NCBI GenBank assembly: GCA_903876865.1
Contig: CAIRBY010000258.1
Location: 1-46,568, forward strand
DNA length: 46,568 nucleotides
Direction of reading: 5' to 3'
Source: an uncultured Acidobacteriia bacterium
GTDB taxonomy: Bacteria > Acidobacteriota > Terriglobia > Bryobacterales > Bryobacteraceae
The position numbers were made by a program, and so were the translations under genes. The notes below the pieces were generated by a model. It worked only from the letters and a program-made list of their open reading frames with translations. It did not search any database and was not told the DNA's origin. Every line of letters begins with the position of its first letter. Position 1 is the stretch's first letter. Positions 28,708 to 37,052 of this stretch are shown here, one piece after another.

Positions 28708-29597
28708 ACCTTCCTCCCGACCTGGACAACGTAGTCAGCCATGACGCGCCCCAACTCGGCATCGCCCCGCTTGTGCTCCTGGATCCATATGAGTTGGTTG
28801 ATCCGTCCAAATAGCCCAGCGCCCCTTCGGTAGTCCGCCCGATGCGCTCGAACCCAATGCTCCCGCCTCGCAATAGCGCCCTCGCCGTCCACTGCGCCTG
28901 CCGACCTGCGTGACGGCTGCCTGCCGCCGACGGAGATCGTATGCCAGACTGAAAAACGCTTTCTGTCCGGGCTGGCAGCACGGACAGGGGACTTCTCCCA
29001 AGGTGGATCGATCCGTGTCCCGGCTGTATTCATGTGGACGAGTGCCTCTAGCGCAGTCAGTTGACATTGGACAAAAAACGGTTGCGCCTCGTCGGCATGG
29101 CAGCCAAGAGCGTTCCCGTGTGAGGCCTCTACAATCTCCCCGAAGGCATCGAGCAGATAAACGGCGTCGAAAGCCAGGGAGATATTGAGGGAAGCATCCC
29201 GGATGAAGAAACGGAGTATTTGGGCGGAGACGGCAACGCTACCGCTCAAACGCTCAAACGTCCCCGGAGGCCCCATCGCAGCACGAAGCGACGTGGTTGC
29301 TCTCTCAGTGAGAGCGTCCCTCGTTGCAAGCACCCCGGCCTTTATTCCCGTGCCCGGCGGCGTCATCTCCATCCACATAGCCTGAAATGGCAGGCGCACG
29401 TCCTCTAAGCGCGCAGAGCTCAATGAAATCCCTTCCCATTGCTCGAATATGAGCTCCGCAATCGGCTGGATATTAACTTTTGGCGTGTCTGGCGACGTGA
29501 CCCTGGATGTTAGATATCTCTGGAATGCGTCGCCACGCACCATTGACGACGGCACCCTGAGTCGCCCATCTTTGACCGCAGCGAGCAGCGACGCCAT
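28704..29597 (-). CDS. Conserved-type phage hypothetical protein
   Basis: MASLLAAVKDGRLRVPSSMVRGDAFQRYL...REHWVRAHRADYRRGAGLFGRINQLIW; SD GGAGAGGG upstream. Confidence 0.65.
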   Translation of the reverse strand: MASLLAAVKDGRLRVPSSMVRGDAFQRYLTSRVTSPDTPKVNIQPIAELIFEQWEGISLSSARLEDVRLPFQAMWMEMTPPGTGIKAGVLATRDALTERATTSLRAAMGPPGTFERLSGSVAVSAQILRFFIRDASLNISLAFDAVYLLDAFGEIVEASHGNALGCHADEAQPFFVQCQLTALEALVHMNTAGTRIDPPWEKSPVRAASPDRKRFSVWHTISVGGRQPSRRSAGAVDGEGAIARREHWVRAHRADYRRGAGLFGRINQLIWIQEHKRGDAELGRVMADYVVQVGRKV

Positions 29598-29615
29598 CAC
29601 GCAGCCCTCTCCATG

Positions 29616-29629
29616 TGCACGCGCGTGCA
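29616..29629. promoter_or_regulatory. Perfect 14-bp palindrome TGCACGCGCGTGCA (start-associated)
   Basis: 18 nt upstream of ATG at 29597. Confidence 0.75.
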
Positions 29630-29637
29630 AATTCCGC

Positions 29638-29689
29638 CTTGGACCGCGCCCGAAAAACTTGGACCGACCCTTGGACCGCGCTTGGACCG
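29638..29689. repeat. Four direct copies of CTTGGACCG (candidate integrase/Xis arm-type sites)
   Basis: Starts at 29638, 29658, 29670, 29681; inverted GGTCCAA at 29733; adjacent to attP core. Confidence 0.7.
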
Positions 29690-29803
29690 AGACGGTACTA
29701 TCCGTGCGATACCCTGGGTTTTAGTGCCTTCAGGTCCAATTCCGCGCGCACTATCGCCGTGAGTGGATGCCTGTATCTGATTGTATGGATGGAAGTTAGA
29801 GGA

Positions 29804-29851
29804 TGGAGGCGCGGGACGGAGTCGAACCGACGTATAAAGGTTTTGCAGACC
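29804..29851 (-). other. attP: attP core: 3' half of a tRNA-Cys(GCA)-like sequence
   Basis: Minus strand GGTCTGCAAAACCTTTATACGTCGGTTCGACTCCGTCCCGCGCCTCCA: anticodon loop CTGCAAA, T-arm TTCGACT, U73-CCA; immediately 3' of the integrase gene; no 5' half present. Confidence 0.8.
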
Positions 29852-29898
29852 ACCTGCGCGCCCTGATTCCAGAATACTTCCATCTCCGGTCCGGTATA

Positions 29899-31002
29899 TC
29901 ATCCCGCCCTCCGCACATTCGCCGCCGTCTGATACCTCACCATCGCCTCCCGCTGCGCATCCTCCGTCGGATGCACGTACCGCCCAATCGTCCGCAAGCT
30001 CCCATGCCCGAGAATCGCCGCCACTACCGCCGACGGCACGCCCGCCTCGATCGCCCGCGTCGCGAACGTATGCCGCCAGTCGTACAGCCGGAAGCTCACC
30101 CCCGCCTCCCGGCAGACCCGGTCGTGCGTCGTATTCAACTGCCCCAAATGATGCCCCGGGCGCCGATCGCTCGGGAACAACCACTCCCCGCCCCACGCCG
30201 CCCGCCTCACCAGAATCTCCCGCGCCGGCGCCGTCACGTACAGCACCCGCCGCGCCGCCCGCGACTTCCCGCCCGCGATCCGCAGCGTCCCCGCTGCCGC
30301 ATCCCAATTCGCCGACCGCGCCGACACCAATTCGTCCGGACGCGCCCCCGTCTCCAGCATCAGCCGCGCCAGGTCCGCCAGATTCGGCGGCGCGCCCTTC
30401 ACCTGCTTGCAATGCGCCGCATGCAGCCCCGCCGCAGCCGCGAAGTATGCCGCCTCTTCCGCCGCCGTCACCACGTGCTCCTGGATCGATTCCGCATCGC
30501 TCGGCACCGTTACCGTCCGCACCGGATTCGCCTTCGCCAGCCCCCGCGGAATTGCCCACTTCCGGTAAAAAACCGAAAGCGCGTGCAGATCGTGCCGCAC
30601 CGTCACCGCCTGCACCATGTGCTCCCCGAACCGCCACGCCTTGAACCCCTCGATTTGCGGCCCATCCACACTCGCCACCGCCTGCCCGCCGAAGAAATCC
30701 CGAAGCGCCGCGAAGCTCCCCCGCAGCCGCGCGGCCGTACTCGCCTTCTCGCGATACTCCACGTTCTCGCACCAATCCAGAAATGCCTCCGCCGCCTCCC
30801 CGAAGTTCAGCGACACGCTCACCACCCGCTTCACCACCGCCCGCGGCTTCACCTGGCGCAATTCCTCACGCCGCGCCATTTCCACCACCGCCGCGGCCAT
30901 CGCATTTTCTTCGCAGTCGGCGTACCCCGTGCATCCGGAGTACTCCCGGCCCCGGAAACTGAATCGGTAATGCCACTGCCCCCGCCGTCGTCTGATCGCC
31001 AT
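29899..31002 (-). CDS. int: Tyrosine-family integrase
   Basis: MLETGARPDELVSAR... and YDWRHTFATRAIEAG...LGHGSLRTIGRYVH (R..HxxR..H..Y). Confidence 0.9.
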   Translation of the reverse strand: MAIRRRRGQWHYRFSFRGREYSGCTGYADCEENAMAAAVVEMARREELRQVKPRAVVKRVVSVSLNFGEAAEAFLDWCENVEYREKASTAARLRGSFAALRDFFGGQAVASVDGPQIEGFKAWRFGEHMVQAVTVRHDLHALSVFYRKWAIPRGLAKANPVRTVTVPSDAESIQEHVVTAAEEAAYFAAAAGLHAAHCKQVKGAPPNLADLARLMLETGARPDELVSARSANWDAAAGTLRIAGGKSRAARRVLYVTAPAREILVRRAAWGGEWLFPSDRRPGHHLGQLNTTHDRVCREAGVSFRLYDWRHTFATRAIEAGVPSAVVAAILGHGSLRTIGRYVHPTEDAQREAMVRYQTAANVRRAG

Positions 31003-31192
31003 TGCTCGCACCTCGGCACAATTGTAGCCACGCCTCCACATCGCCAGCGAGATACCGAACCGTCCGATGTCCGAACCGCACCACCGCCGGACCGCGCTGC
31101 TGTGCCCGCCACGTCTCCAGCGTCCTCTCAGCCACCCCCAACAGCGCCGCCGCCTCCGCCGCCGTGTACAGCTTCTGCCCCACCAGACTCAT
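30866..31192 (-). CDS. Excisionase/AlpA-like HTH protein overlapping int
   Basis: MSLVGQKLYTAAEAAALLGVAERTLETWRAQQRGPAVVRFGHRTVRYLAGDVEAWLQLCRG: MerR/Xis-type HTH; ORF runs 137 nt into int in another frame. Confidence 0.65.
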   Translation of the reverse strand: MSLVGQKLYTAAEAAALLGVAERTLETWRAQQRGPAVVRFGHRTVRYLAGDVEAWLQLCRGASNGDQTTAGAVALPIQFPGPGVLRMHGVRRLRRKCDGRGGGGNGAA

Positions 31193-31479
31193 AGCGCATC
31201 CCCCCGCGACGCCGTGACTCGCCGCAACCGCGCTATGGCTGCGTCGCTCTTGTCCATCGCCTGCCGGACGTCGCTAGCGGCCGGAATTGTATACGCGGTT
31301 CCGTGCCGCCGCCATTGCTCTGCCTCGTTGGACAGCGCCTCAATGGCTTCCCTGATGGCTGGCGCGTGCTGCACGAGCCACCACGAGTAATCGGCATCGT
31401 AGCGGTGCTGGTTATCATCGCGGGCGGCTTTCTCGCGGGCTTCCCACGCGGTGAGAAAGTCGGGCAGGCTATTCGGCAT
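31189..31479 (-). CDS. Hypothetical protein
   Basis: MPNSLPDFLTAWEAREKAARDDNQHRYDADYSWWLVQ...; overlaps neighbours. Confidence 0.6.
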   Translation of the reverse strand: MPNSLPDFLTAWEAREKAARDDNQHRYDADYSWWLVQHAPAIREAIEALSNEAEQWRRHGTAYTIPAASDVRQAMDKSDAAIARLRRVTASRGDAL

Positions 31480-31810
31480 CGCGCCCTCCGCAGTCTGGGC
31501 AGGGAATGTCCAGAAATCCATTTTCGGAGTGCCAAACTTTTATACCGCCGCACCTCGCGCACTTCAGCGCTGACTCTTCCGCCACTATTGCGGCCTCCAT
31601 TGCCGAATCAGAGTTGGCGGGAACTTGCTTCGCCGTCCGCTGTCTATGAAGTTCCTTCTCGCAATCCCGTCTTGCGTCGGCAGCGATTCCACCGCGCGCT
31701 TCGCTTTCGTTGTAGAGCGCGAACAGTACAAGTTCACGCTCATCACTGCTCAACTCCTTGCCGATTCCGTTGTAGCGAACGAGTAACCTACGAATGTCAA
31801 CTACCATCAC
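31469..31810 (-). CDS. Hypothetical protein with zinc-ribbon-like C-terminus
   Basis: CARCGGIKVWHSENGFLDIPCPDCG. Confidence 0.6.
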   Translation of the reverse strand: MMVVDIRRLLVRYNGIGKELSSDERELVLFALYNESEARGGIAADARRDCEKELHRQRTAKQVPANSDSAMEAAIVAEESALKCARCGGIKVWHSENGFLDIPCPDCGGRDAE

Positions 31811-32301
31811 TCACCTTCCTTCGCCGGGGAGAGCAGGGCGGCGGCAACATCCCGATACTTAATTGCGCCCTCAAGAGTGTTGCTCCATGCGACGTTACGT
31901 GCCAGTTCCTCCAACTCCGCGATGCGCTTTTGTGCTGAGGCAAGGTCGGCGCGGAGGTGATCGTACGTCGTTTCCGCTGCACGCTTCGCCATCAGGTTAT
32001 GGATGTTCGCTTCCACAGCGAGATCGCGGACAAAGTAAGCGCGGCGGGCATCGGTGGCGCGCTTCTCCACTTCCGCCCTGAGTGCATCGCACGCCCCGCA
32101 CTCTGCGGGCTGCGTGGGCTGAACCGTTGCATTTTCTGCAACAGTTGAAGTAGCCGCCAGCTGCGCCTCGATGCGGTCCAGAGCGGCGAGGGCAAACTCC
32201 ATCTCTAGGATATAATCGGCATCCCCGCCCTCCTCCCGCTGCTCCAACTCCCGCGTCATCACGTCGCGCAGCAGCGTGCAGTTGCTCGTGAATACCGTCA
32301 C
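31807..32301 (-). CDS. Hypothetical coiled-coil protein
   Basis: GTG start VTVFTSNCTLLRDVMTRELEQREEGGDADYILEMEFALAALDRI...; GTGA overlap with the upstream small gene. Confidence 0.6.
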   Translation of the reverse strand: MTVFTSNCTLLRDVMTRELEQREEGGDADYILEMEFALAALDRIEAQLAATSTVAENATVQPTQPAECGACDALRAEVEKRATDARRAYFVRDLAVEANIHNLMAKRAAETTYDHLRADLASAQKRIAELEELARNVAWSNTLEGAIKYRDVAAALLSPAKEGE

Positions 32302-32462
32302 CCCTCCACCTCCACCACCAGCACCCCATCCTCGCCCGTCACCCTTACCGCCTCGCCCTTCGCCGCCCGCGCGATAATCGAATCCACCGCGACCGTCTCG
32401 ATCGCGTCCGCCGGCGTCAACCGCACCTGCAATTTCCCGTTCTTCCGAATCTCGACTTTCAT
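32298..32462 (-). CDS. Small hypothetical protein (54 aa), absent from the ORF track
   Basis: MKVEIRKNGKLQVRLTPADAIETVAVDSIIARAAKGEAVRVTGEDGVLVVEVEG; GGGAGGCAT SD. Confidence 0.65.
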   Translation of the reverse strand: MKVEIRKNGKLQVRLTPADAIETVAVDSIIARAAKGEAVRVTGEDGVLVVEVEG

Positions 32463-32561
32463 ATGCCTCCCAAATCAAGCGCGCCGCCGTCAACCGCACC
32501 TGCAATTTCCCGTTCTTCCGAATCTCGACTTTCATATGCCTCCCAAATCAAGCGCGCCGCC
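32416..32561. repeat. Perfect 73-bp tandem duplication (2 copies)
   Basis: 32416-32488 and 32489-32561 identical; each holds an RBS, ATG and 15 codons. Confidence 0.95.
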
Positions 32562-32659
32562 GTCCAAAGGTTCGCCTCCGTAGGGTGTGTGCGACCCGGC
32601 AGCCGCGGCGCGCTCCTCCCGCCCGGCAGTTCAACCCGCCCGGCGAAACTCGCTCCAAC

Positions 32660-34534
32660 TCATGCCGCCACCAGCGGCCCCTGCGCCTGCGCCCACTCCG
32701 CGATCTTCCGCGCCTGCGCCCGATTCTTCTTGCTCCCCTCGATCGCCGCCGTCCACTCCATCAACTCCGCAATCGCCGCCCCCATCGCCTCTTCCCGCGT
32801 CGCCGAGGGCTTCTGTGTCGCCTCCGGCAGCAGGTACACTCCGTCGCTCTCCGTCTGCGCCTCGAACGCGCCACGCCACCCGCCCGGCGAACGCACCAGT
32901 AACAGCGCCGCCTGTCCCGGCGCCGGCATCTCGATCACCTCGCACTGCTCGCGCGCCCAAATCCCGTCTTCATCCGCCAGCGGCAAGGGGTACACGAACG
33001 GACGCGGCAACGGCTCCGCTCCAGCCACCCCCGCCGCCTTCTTCCCGCGAACCTTCGGCGCCTGCACCTCCGCGCTCGCCCGCGCCGCCAGCTCGGCCCA
33101 ATTCACCCCGGCCGCATTCGCCGCCTCCACCAGGCCTCCGGGCACTTCCTCCGCATTGCGGTCCCAGCTCGGCAACTGTAACTCCCGCGCCAGGGCGAAC
33201 TCGATCAGCAGCGTGACCAGCCCCTCCTCCGGCAGGTCTCCGATTGGCAGAATATCCGCATCCCACTCCGGATGCCGCTTGCGCACGATCTCCCGCAGCT
33301 CGCCGCCCATCGCCTTCCAGAACGCCTCCGCCACCAGCTCCAGGTCCGCCGACAATCGTTGACTCGGACCCTTCGCCAGTACCGCATCCAGAATCCGGCC
33401 GCGCCCCAGCTTCGCCCCCTCGATCCGCGCCTTCGCCTCCCGTGCCTCGTCCTTCTCCGCCTGGCTCTTCTCTACCTTCGAATACGCCGAACCGCCACCG
33501 CCGTGCCCGCCGGTGAAATGCTTCTTGCAACTCCCGTTCGCACAGACATCCACGATCTGCCCCACGCCCGCGCCGCTCACCACAATCGCCCGCGACTCCC
33601 CGCCGCACCGCTGCGTCTTGCCGCCGATCTCCTTGTACTGGTGGTCCGCCAGCGTCCCCTTCGGCAGGTTCGGATGGTAGCCGTACCCGCGCTTGATCTT
33701 CACCAGCTCCGGGTCCGCCTTCAACTCCCGCGCCATATGCGCCGCCACCTTGCCCCGGTAGCATTCCGCATCCAGGCAATTGTTCGGGCTCCGCATATCC
33801 GCGCACAAGTCCGGCTGGTTCCCGCTCCGCTTCGGACACTCCACGCACGTCCCCGCCGCCTTCACTAGCTTCGCGTCGTCTTTCGGAAACGCCGCCGCGT
33901 CCAGGTTCAGTACCAGCTCTTCCTTGATCCACCGGTCCAGCGCCCGCAGGCTGAGCTCTCGCCCTTGCTCGCGCCGCTCCTCAATCTCCCGCACTGCCTC
34001 GGCCTGCCCGCTCTCCCCCAGCCGCGCGATCCGCGCCGCCTTCGCCTGCGTCACCAGGCCGCTCTCCATCGCCTCGCGCAACACCGCCGATACCGTCAGC
34101 AGCTGCAGCCGCTGATAGATGTACCGCTTGCTTTTCCCCACCCGCTCCGCGATCCGCGCCACGTCGTACCCGTGCTCGTCGATGAGCCGCTGGAACCCCT
34201 CCGCCTCCTCCAGCCGCGTTACGTCCTCGCGCTGCGCATTCTCCACCAGTTGCACCTCGGCCGCCTCCGCCGCCGTACACTCGCGCACCGTAACCGGCAC
34301 CTCCGCTAGGCCGGCCAGCCGCGCCGCCCGCAGTCGCCGCTCTCCCGCGATCAGGATGTACTCGCCCTCTACATCACCCGGCCGCACCACCAGCGCCTGC
34401 ACGATCCCATTCCCCCGGATCGATTCCGCCAGCTCCGCCAGCTTCCCCTCGTCGAACCGCTTCCGCGGATTCGTCCCGCTCTCCCGCACCGCGCCGATCG
34501 CAACGCTCATTCCTACAATCCCAGCCGTATCCAT
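32660..34534 (-). CDS. ParB/Spo0J-like protein with long C-terminal extension
   Basis: NPRKRFDEGKLAELAESIRGNGIVQALVVRPGDVEGEYILIAGERRLRAARLAGLAEVPVTVRECTAAEAAEVQLVENAQREDVTRLEEAEGFQRLI: ParB N-terminal boxes; ~625 aa. Confidence 0.85.
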   Translation of the reverse strand: MDTAGIVGMSVAIGAVRESGTNPRKRFDEGKLAELAESIRGNGIVQALVVRPGDVEGEYILIAGERRLRAARLAGLAEVPVTVRECTAAEAAEVQLVENAQREDVTRLEEAEGFQRLIDEHGYDVARIAERVGKSKRYIYQRLQLLTVSAVLREAMESGLVTQAKAARIARLGESGQAEAVREIEERREQGRELSLRALDRWIKEELVLNLDAAAFPKDDAKLVKAAGTCVECPKRSGNQPDLCADMRSPNNCLDAECYRGKVAAHMARELKADPELVKIKRGYGYHPNLPKGTLADHQYKEIGGKTQRCGGESRAIVVSGAGVGQIVDVCANGSCKKHFTGGHGGGGSAYSKVEKSQAEKDEAREAKARIEGAKLGRGRILDAVLAKGPSQRLSADLELVAEAFWKAMGGELREIVRKRHPEWDADILPIGDLPEEGLVTLLIEFALARELQLPSWDRNAEEVPGGLVEAANAAGVNWAELAARASAEVQAPKVRGKKAAGVAGAEPLPRPFVYPLPLADEDGIWAREQCEVIEMPAPGQAALLLVRSPGGWRGAFEAQTESDGVYLLPEATQKPSATREEAMGAAIAELMEWTAAIEGSKKNRAQARKIAEWAQAQGPLVAA

Positions 34535-34842
34535 CGCTCGCCTCCCAACTGCACCAGCTTCATAGCCCACATCACCGCCAGCAACACCGCCGCAGCCCGC
34601 CACTTCTCCCGCGACACCCGCAGCCGGCAGTACCGCCGCCACAACCCCCGCTTCCGCTTCCGCTGCTCGCGCTCCGCCACCAGTGCCCGCTCCGCCCCGC
34701 TCACGGCCATCATGTATTGATCCACGCTCACCATCGGCACCGGCTCCGGCTCCGGCATCGGGTCGTCCTCGCGTGCCCCCATCGCCCCCAGCCACCGCCG
34801 GTCCATCGCTGTCAATTTCAACTCCCCGCTGCGCGCCTTCAT
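34513..34842 (-). CDS. Small protein with predicted TM segment
   Basis: 109 aa; AAAVLLAVMWAMKLVQLGG. Confidence 0.5.
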   Translation of the reverse strand: MKARSGELKLTAMDRRWLGAMGAREDDPMPEPEPVPMVSVDQYMMAVSGAERALVAEREQRKRKRGLWRRYCRLRVSREKWRAAAVLLAVMWAMKLVQLGGERWIRLGL

Positions 34843-35228
34843 ATCCCCAACCCCGCAATGTCATCCACCACCAGCCCCGTCACCCGGAACCCCGCCTCCG
34901 GCCCGATCCAGAACACCGCCACATCCGAGTACGGCACCCCACTGGCCGCGCCCTTCACATTCCGCGCCAGCACCTGCTCGTACTCCACCTCCGTCCCATC
35001 CGCCAGCGTCACCGTCAGCGCGATCCGCCAACCCGTCACCCGGCCGCCCACCGCGCCCACGAACACCTGCACCCCGTACACCGTCTCCGGCGTCGCCGTC
35101 TCCGCCACTCCCGGCACATTTGTCGCCGTCAATAGCCACAAGTGCCGCGATTCCGCCCGCAGCCCCGTCACCCCCATCAGCCCCGCGCATACCAGCGCCG
35201 CCACACTACACCGTTCCATCGCTCGCAT
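34839..35228 (-). CDS. Putative secreted protein
   Basis: MRAMERCSVAALVCAGLMGVTGLRAES signal peptide; TAATG overlap. Confidence 0.55.
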   Translation of the reverse strand: MRAMERCSVAALVCAGLMGVTGLRAESRHLWLLTATNVPGVAETATPETVYGVQVFVGAVGGRVTGWRIALTVTLADGTEVEYEQVLARNVKGAASGVPYSDVAVFWIGPEAGFRVTGLVVDDIAGLGI

Positions 35229-35485
35229 TACACGCCTCCTCGCAACCACGCCAGCACGCTCCGCCCTTCGCGCCGCGTACTCACCGCCAACCCATGCCGC
35301 CGCGCCGTCAGGTAGATATTCCCCTGCAGCGCCTGCATCGAAATGTCCGTCACCGGACGAAACACCACCGCCTTCCCGCGCGGCGTGCTCCGCAGCCGCT
35401 CCACAATCCGGTACGGGCTATCGTGCCCTCGCACCTTGCGCACCTCGGGAATTTCCACCACCTCACCTGCAGGAAAACTGTTCAT
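35228..35485 (-). CDS. Hypothetical protein
   Basis: 85 aa; GRKVRGHDSPYRIVERLRSTPRGKAVVFRPV-type basic region. Confidence 0.55.
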   Translation of the reverse strand: MNSFPAGEVVEIPEVRKVRGHDSPYRIVERLRSTPRGKAVVFRPVTDISMQALQGNIYLTARRHGLAVSTRREGRSVLAWLRGGV

Positions 35486-35687
35486 AAATTTCCTCCGCGT
35501 CCCGCCGCCGTCCCGCCACCCGGTCGATCAGCGCCAGCATTCGCCCCCGGTGGCACTCACACCGCCGCGGACCCGCCTCCGCCAGCGCCCACAATCCGTC
35601 CTGCGCCCTGCATTCCTCGCACGGCGCGATCGCTTTCACTTGCCGCCGCAGCCTCTCCATGTATCCGCTCTTTTGCGCGTGTCCCAT
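35463..35687 (-). CDS. Small Cys-rich hypothetical protein
   Basis: MGHAQKSGYMERLRRQVKAIAPCEECRAQDGLWALAEAGPRRCECHRG. Confidence 0.5.
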   Translation of the reverse strand: MGHAQKSGYMERLRRQVKAIAPCEECRAQDGLWALAEAGPRRCECHRGRMLALIDRVAGRRRDAEEIYEQFSCR

Positions 35688-35762
35688 GAATCTGAAAACG
35701 ACGGCGACCAGACCCGAATCCAATCGCCGCCCAGGCTCCTTCAACCGCCAAGTAAAACCCCG

Positions 35763-36062
35763 CTACGACGCCATCCGCTTGCGCGGCACCAGCGCCTTCC
35801 GGAACTCCACCACGGCCCGCGGCGTCAGTTCGACACCCGCCATCGCCGCCGCTTCGCTCCAGGAAAAATAGTCCCGGTCCGGCAGGTGCGCCCACCGCCG
35901 CACGCTCACTCCCCGGTAATACGGCCAGATCCCGAAGTACTTCCCGCACCGCACCAGCCCCACCAGCACCCGTGCCCGGTCCGCCTCGCTCGGTAGCGGC
36001 TTCGGCCGTCCGAACCCCCCCGCGCGCATCCGCTCCGCCACCAGGCGCAAGCTCGCCTTCAT
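35763..36062 (-). CDS. Hypothetical protein
   Basis: MKASLRLVAERMRAGGFGRPKPLPSEADRARVLVGLVRCGKYFGIWPYYRGVSVRRWAHL. Confidence 0.55.
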   Translation of the reverse strand: MKASLRLVAERMRAGGFGRPKPLPSEADRARVLVGLVRCGKYFGIWPYYRGVSVRRWAHLPDRDYFSWSEAAAMAGVELTPRAVVEFRKALVPRKRMAS

Positions 36063-36205
36063 CGCAGCCACCATTCCGCTACGTCCGCGCGCTGGCACAA
36101 CCACGCCATTCCAAACGCCGCCAGAATCACCGCGCCCATCGCGACCAGATAGAACCCGACCACCACCCCACACCACCCCGCCAGCCGCCGGTTCATTCCC
36201 CTCAT
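36059..36205 (-). CDS. Small TM protein
   Basis: MRGMNRRLAGWCGVVVGFYLVAMGAVILAAFGMAWLCQRADVAEWWLR; ATGA overlaps. Confidence 0.5.
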   Translation of the reverse strand: MRGMNRRLAGWCGVVVGFYLVAMGAVILAAFGMAWLCQRADVAEWWLR

Positions 36206-36486
36206 GCCGATGCCCTCGTCCGCACGCGCCGGTATTCCGCCAGCGCCGCGTCCAACATCGCCCGCACGCTCATCGGGTTGCCCTCCATCGCAGGCCGCGC
36301 CGGAATCAGGAACGGAATCCGCTCCATCGCATCCATCGGCAACTCCACCAGCTGCGCCAGCGCATTCGCCGCGTAGCACTCCGCCGCCCACTTCTCCCGG
36401 TCGCCGTCCTGGCTCGCCAGCGCCGCGTACTTTTCGTAATGGCCCTTGAGCCTTACGATCTTTGAAGGTGTAATCACACTCGGCAT
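36202..36486 (-). CDS. Hypothetical protein
   Basis: 94 aa; MPSVITPSKIVRLKGHYEKYAALASQDGDREKWAAECYAANALAQLV. Confidence 0.55.
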   Translation of the reverse strand: MPSVITPSKIVRLKGHYEKYAALASQDGDREKWAAECYAANALAQLVELPMDAMERIPFLIPARPAMEGNPMSVRAMLDAALAEYRRVRTRASA

Positions 36487-36585
36487 CGAACTCTCCCGTC
36501 ACTCCCCACCGGCCCAGGCCTCCAGGGCAGCCCAGCGCGTCCTCCCCCGAGGAACCTGTCCGCCCCTGCCTGGGCCAATGAGAAC

Positions 36586-36834
36586 TTAGAATGAACTTGC
36601 CCGCCCCAGCCGGAACGCCTCGAGCAGTAGCGTATCCGTCACCGCCCGCACGGGGATGCTTAGGTCGTCCGCCACATCCTCGCTGCTCCGCTTAGCCCGG
36701 AAACTGTCACAGATGACTTGCCTCAAGATCGGAGACAGATGCCGCGCTTTTACCCGGCATTTCCCACTCTTCGAAGCTTTGTCCTGAACGGACTCCCGCT
36801 CCGGCCCTTGAAATCCATCTATCCCTAAAGACAT
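36586..36834 (-). CDS. Putative HTH regulator
   Basis: MSLGIDGFQGPERESV...SEDVADDLSIPVRAVTDTLLLEAFRLGR. Confidence 0.5.
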   Translation of the reverse strand: MSLGIDGFQGPERESVQDKASKSGKCRVKARHLSPILRQVICDSFRAKRSSEDVADDLSIPVRAVTDTLLLEAFRLGRASSF

Positions 36835-37052
36835 ACTTTCCCCATGTCCGACACGTTGCACGCGCGCGCACTTTCCGCCGCGTCCGGACCCACAATCCAG
36901 CGCTCCAGCGCCCCTTCAACCGCCAGCGCTGGAGTTACGCCGCGTCGCGCCGCGGCGATCTGTAGCTGCTCCCACGTCTCGGCCCGAACCGCGACCAGCG
37001 CCAGCTGCGGACGCCCCGGCGCCGCGGCATCCGCCTGGAATACCCCCGTCAT
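36825..37052 (-). CDS. Small ribbon-helix-helix-like protein
   Basis: VRAETWEQLQIAAARRGVTPALAVEGALERWIV. Confidence 0.5.
   Translation of the reverse strand: MTGVFQADAAAPGRPQLALVAVRAETWEQLQIAAARRGVTPALAVEGALERWIVGPDAAESARACNVSDMGKVCL
36857..36870. promoter_or_regulatory. One-mismatch copy of the 14-bp palindrome (TGCACGCGCGCGCA)
   Basis: 22 nt upstream of ATG at 36834. Confidence 0.55.

Noticed and set aside
29804-29880. Functional tRNA gene
   Set aside because: Only the 3' half is recognisable; the anticodon stem is imperfect and the D-arm/acceptor 5' strand are missing.
32416-32561. CRISPR or IS-type repeat
   Set aside because: Only two abutting identical copies spanning a gene start; simple tandem duplication.
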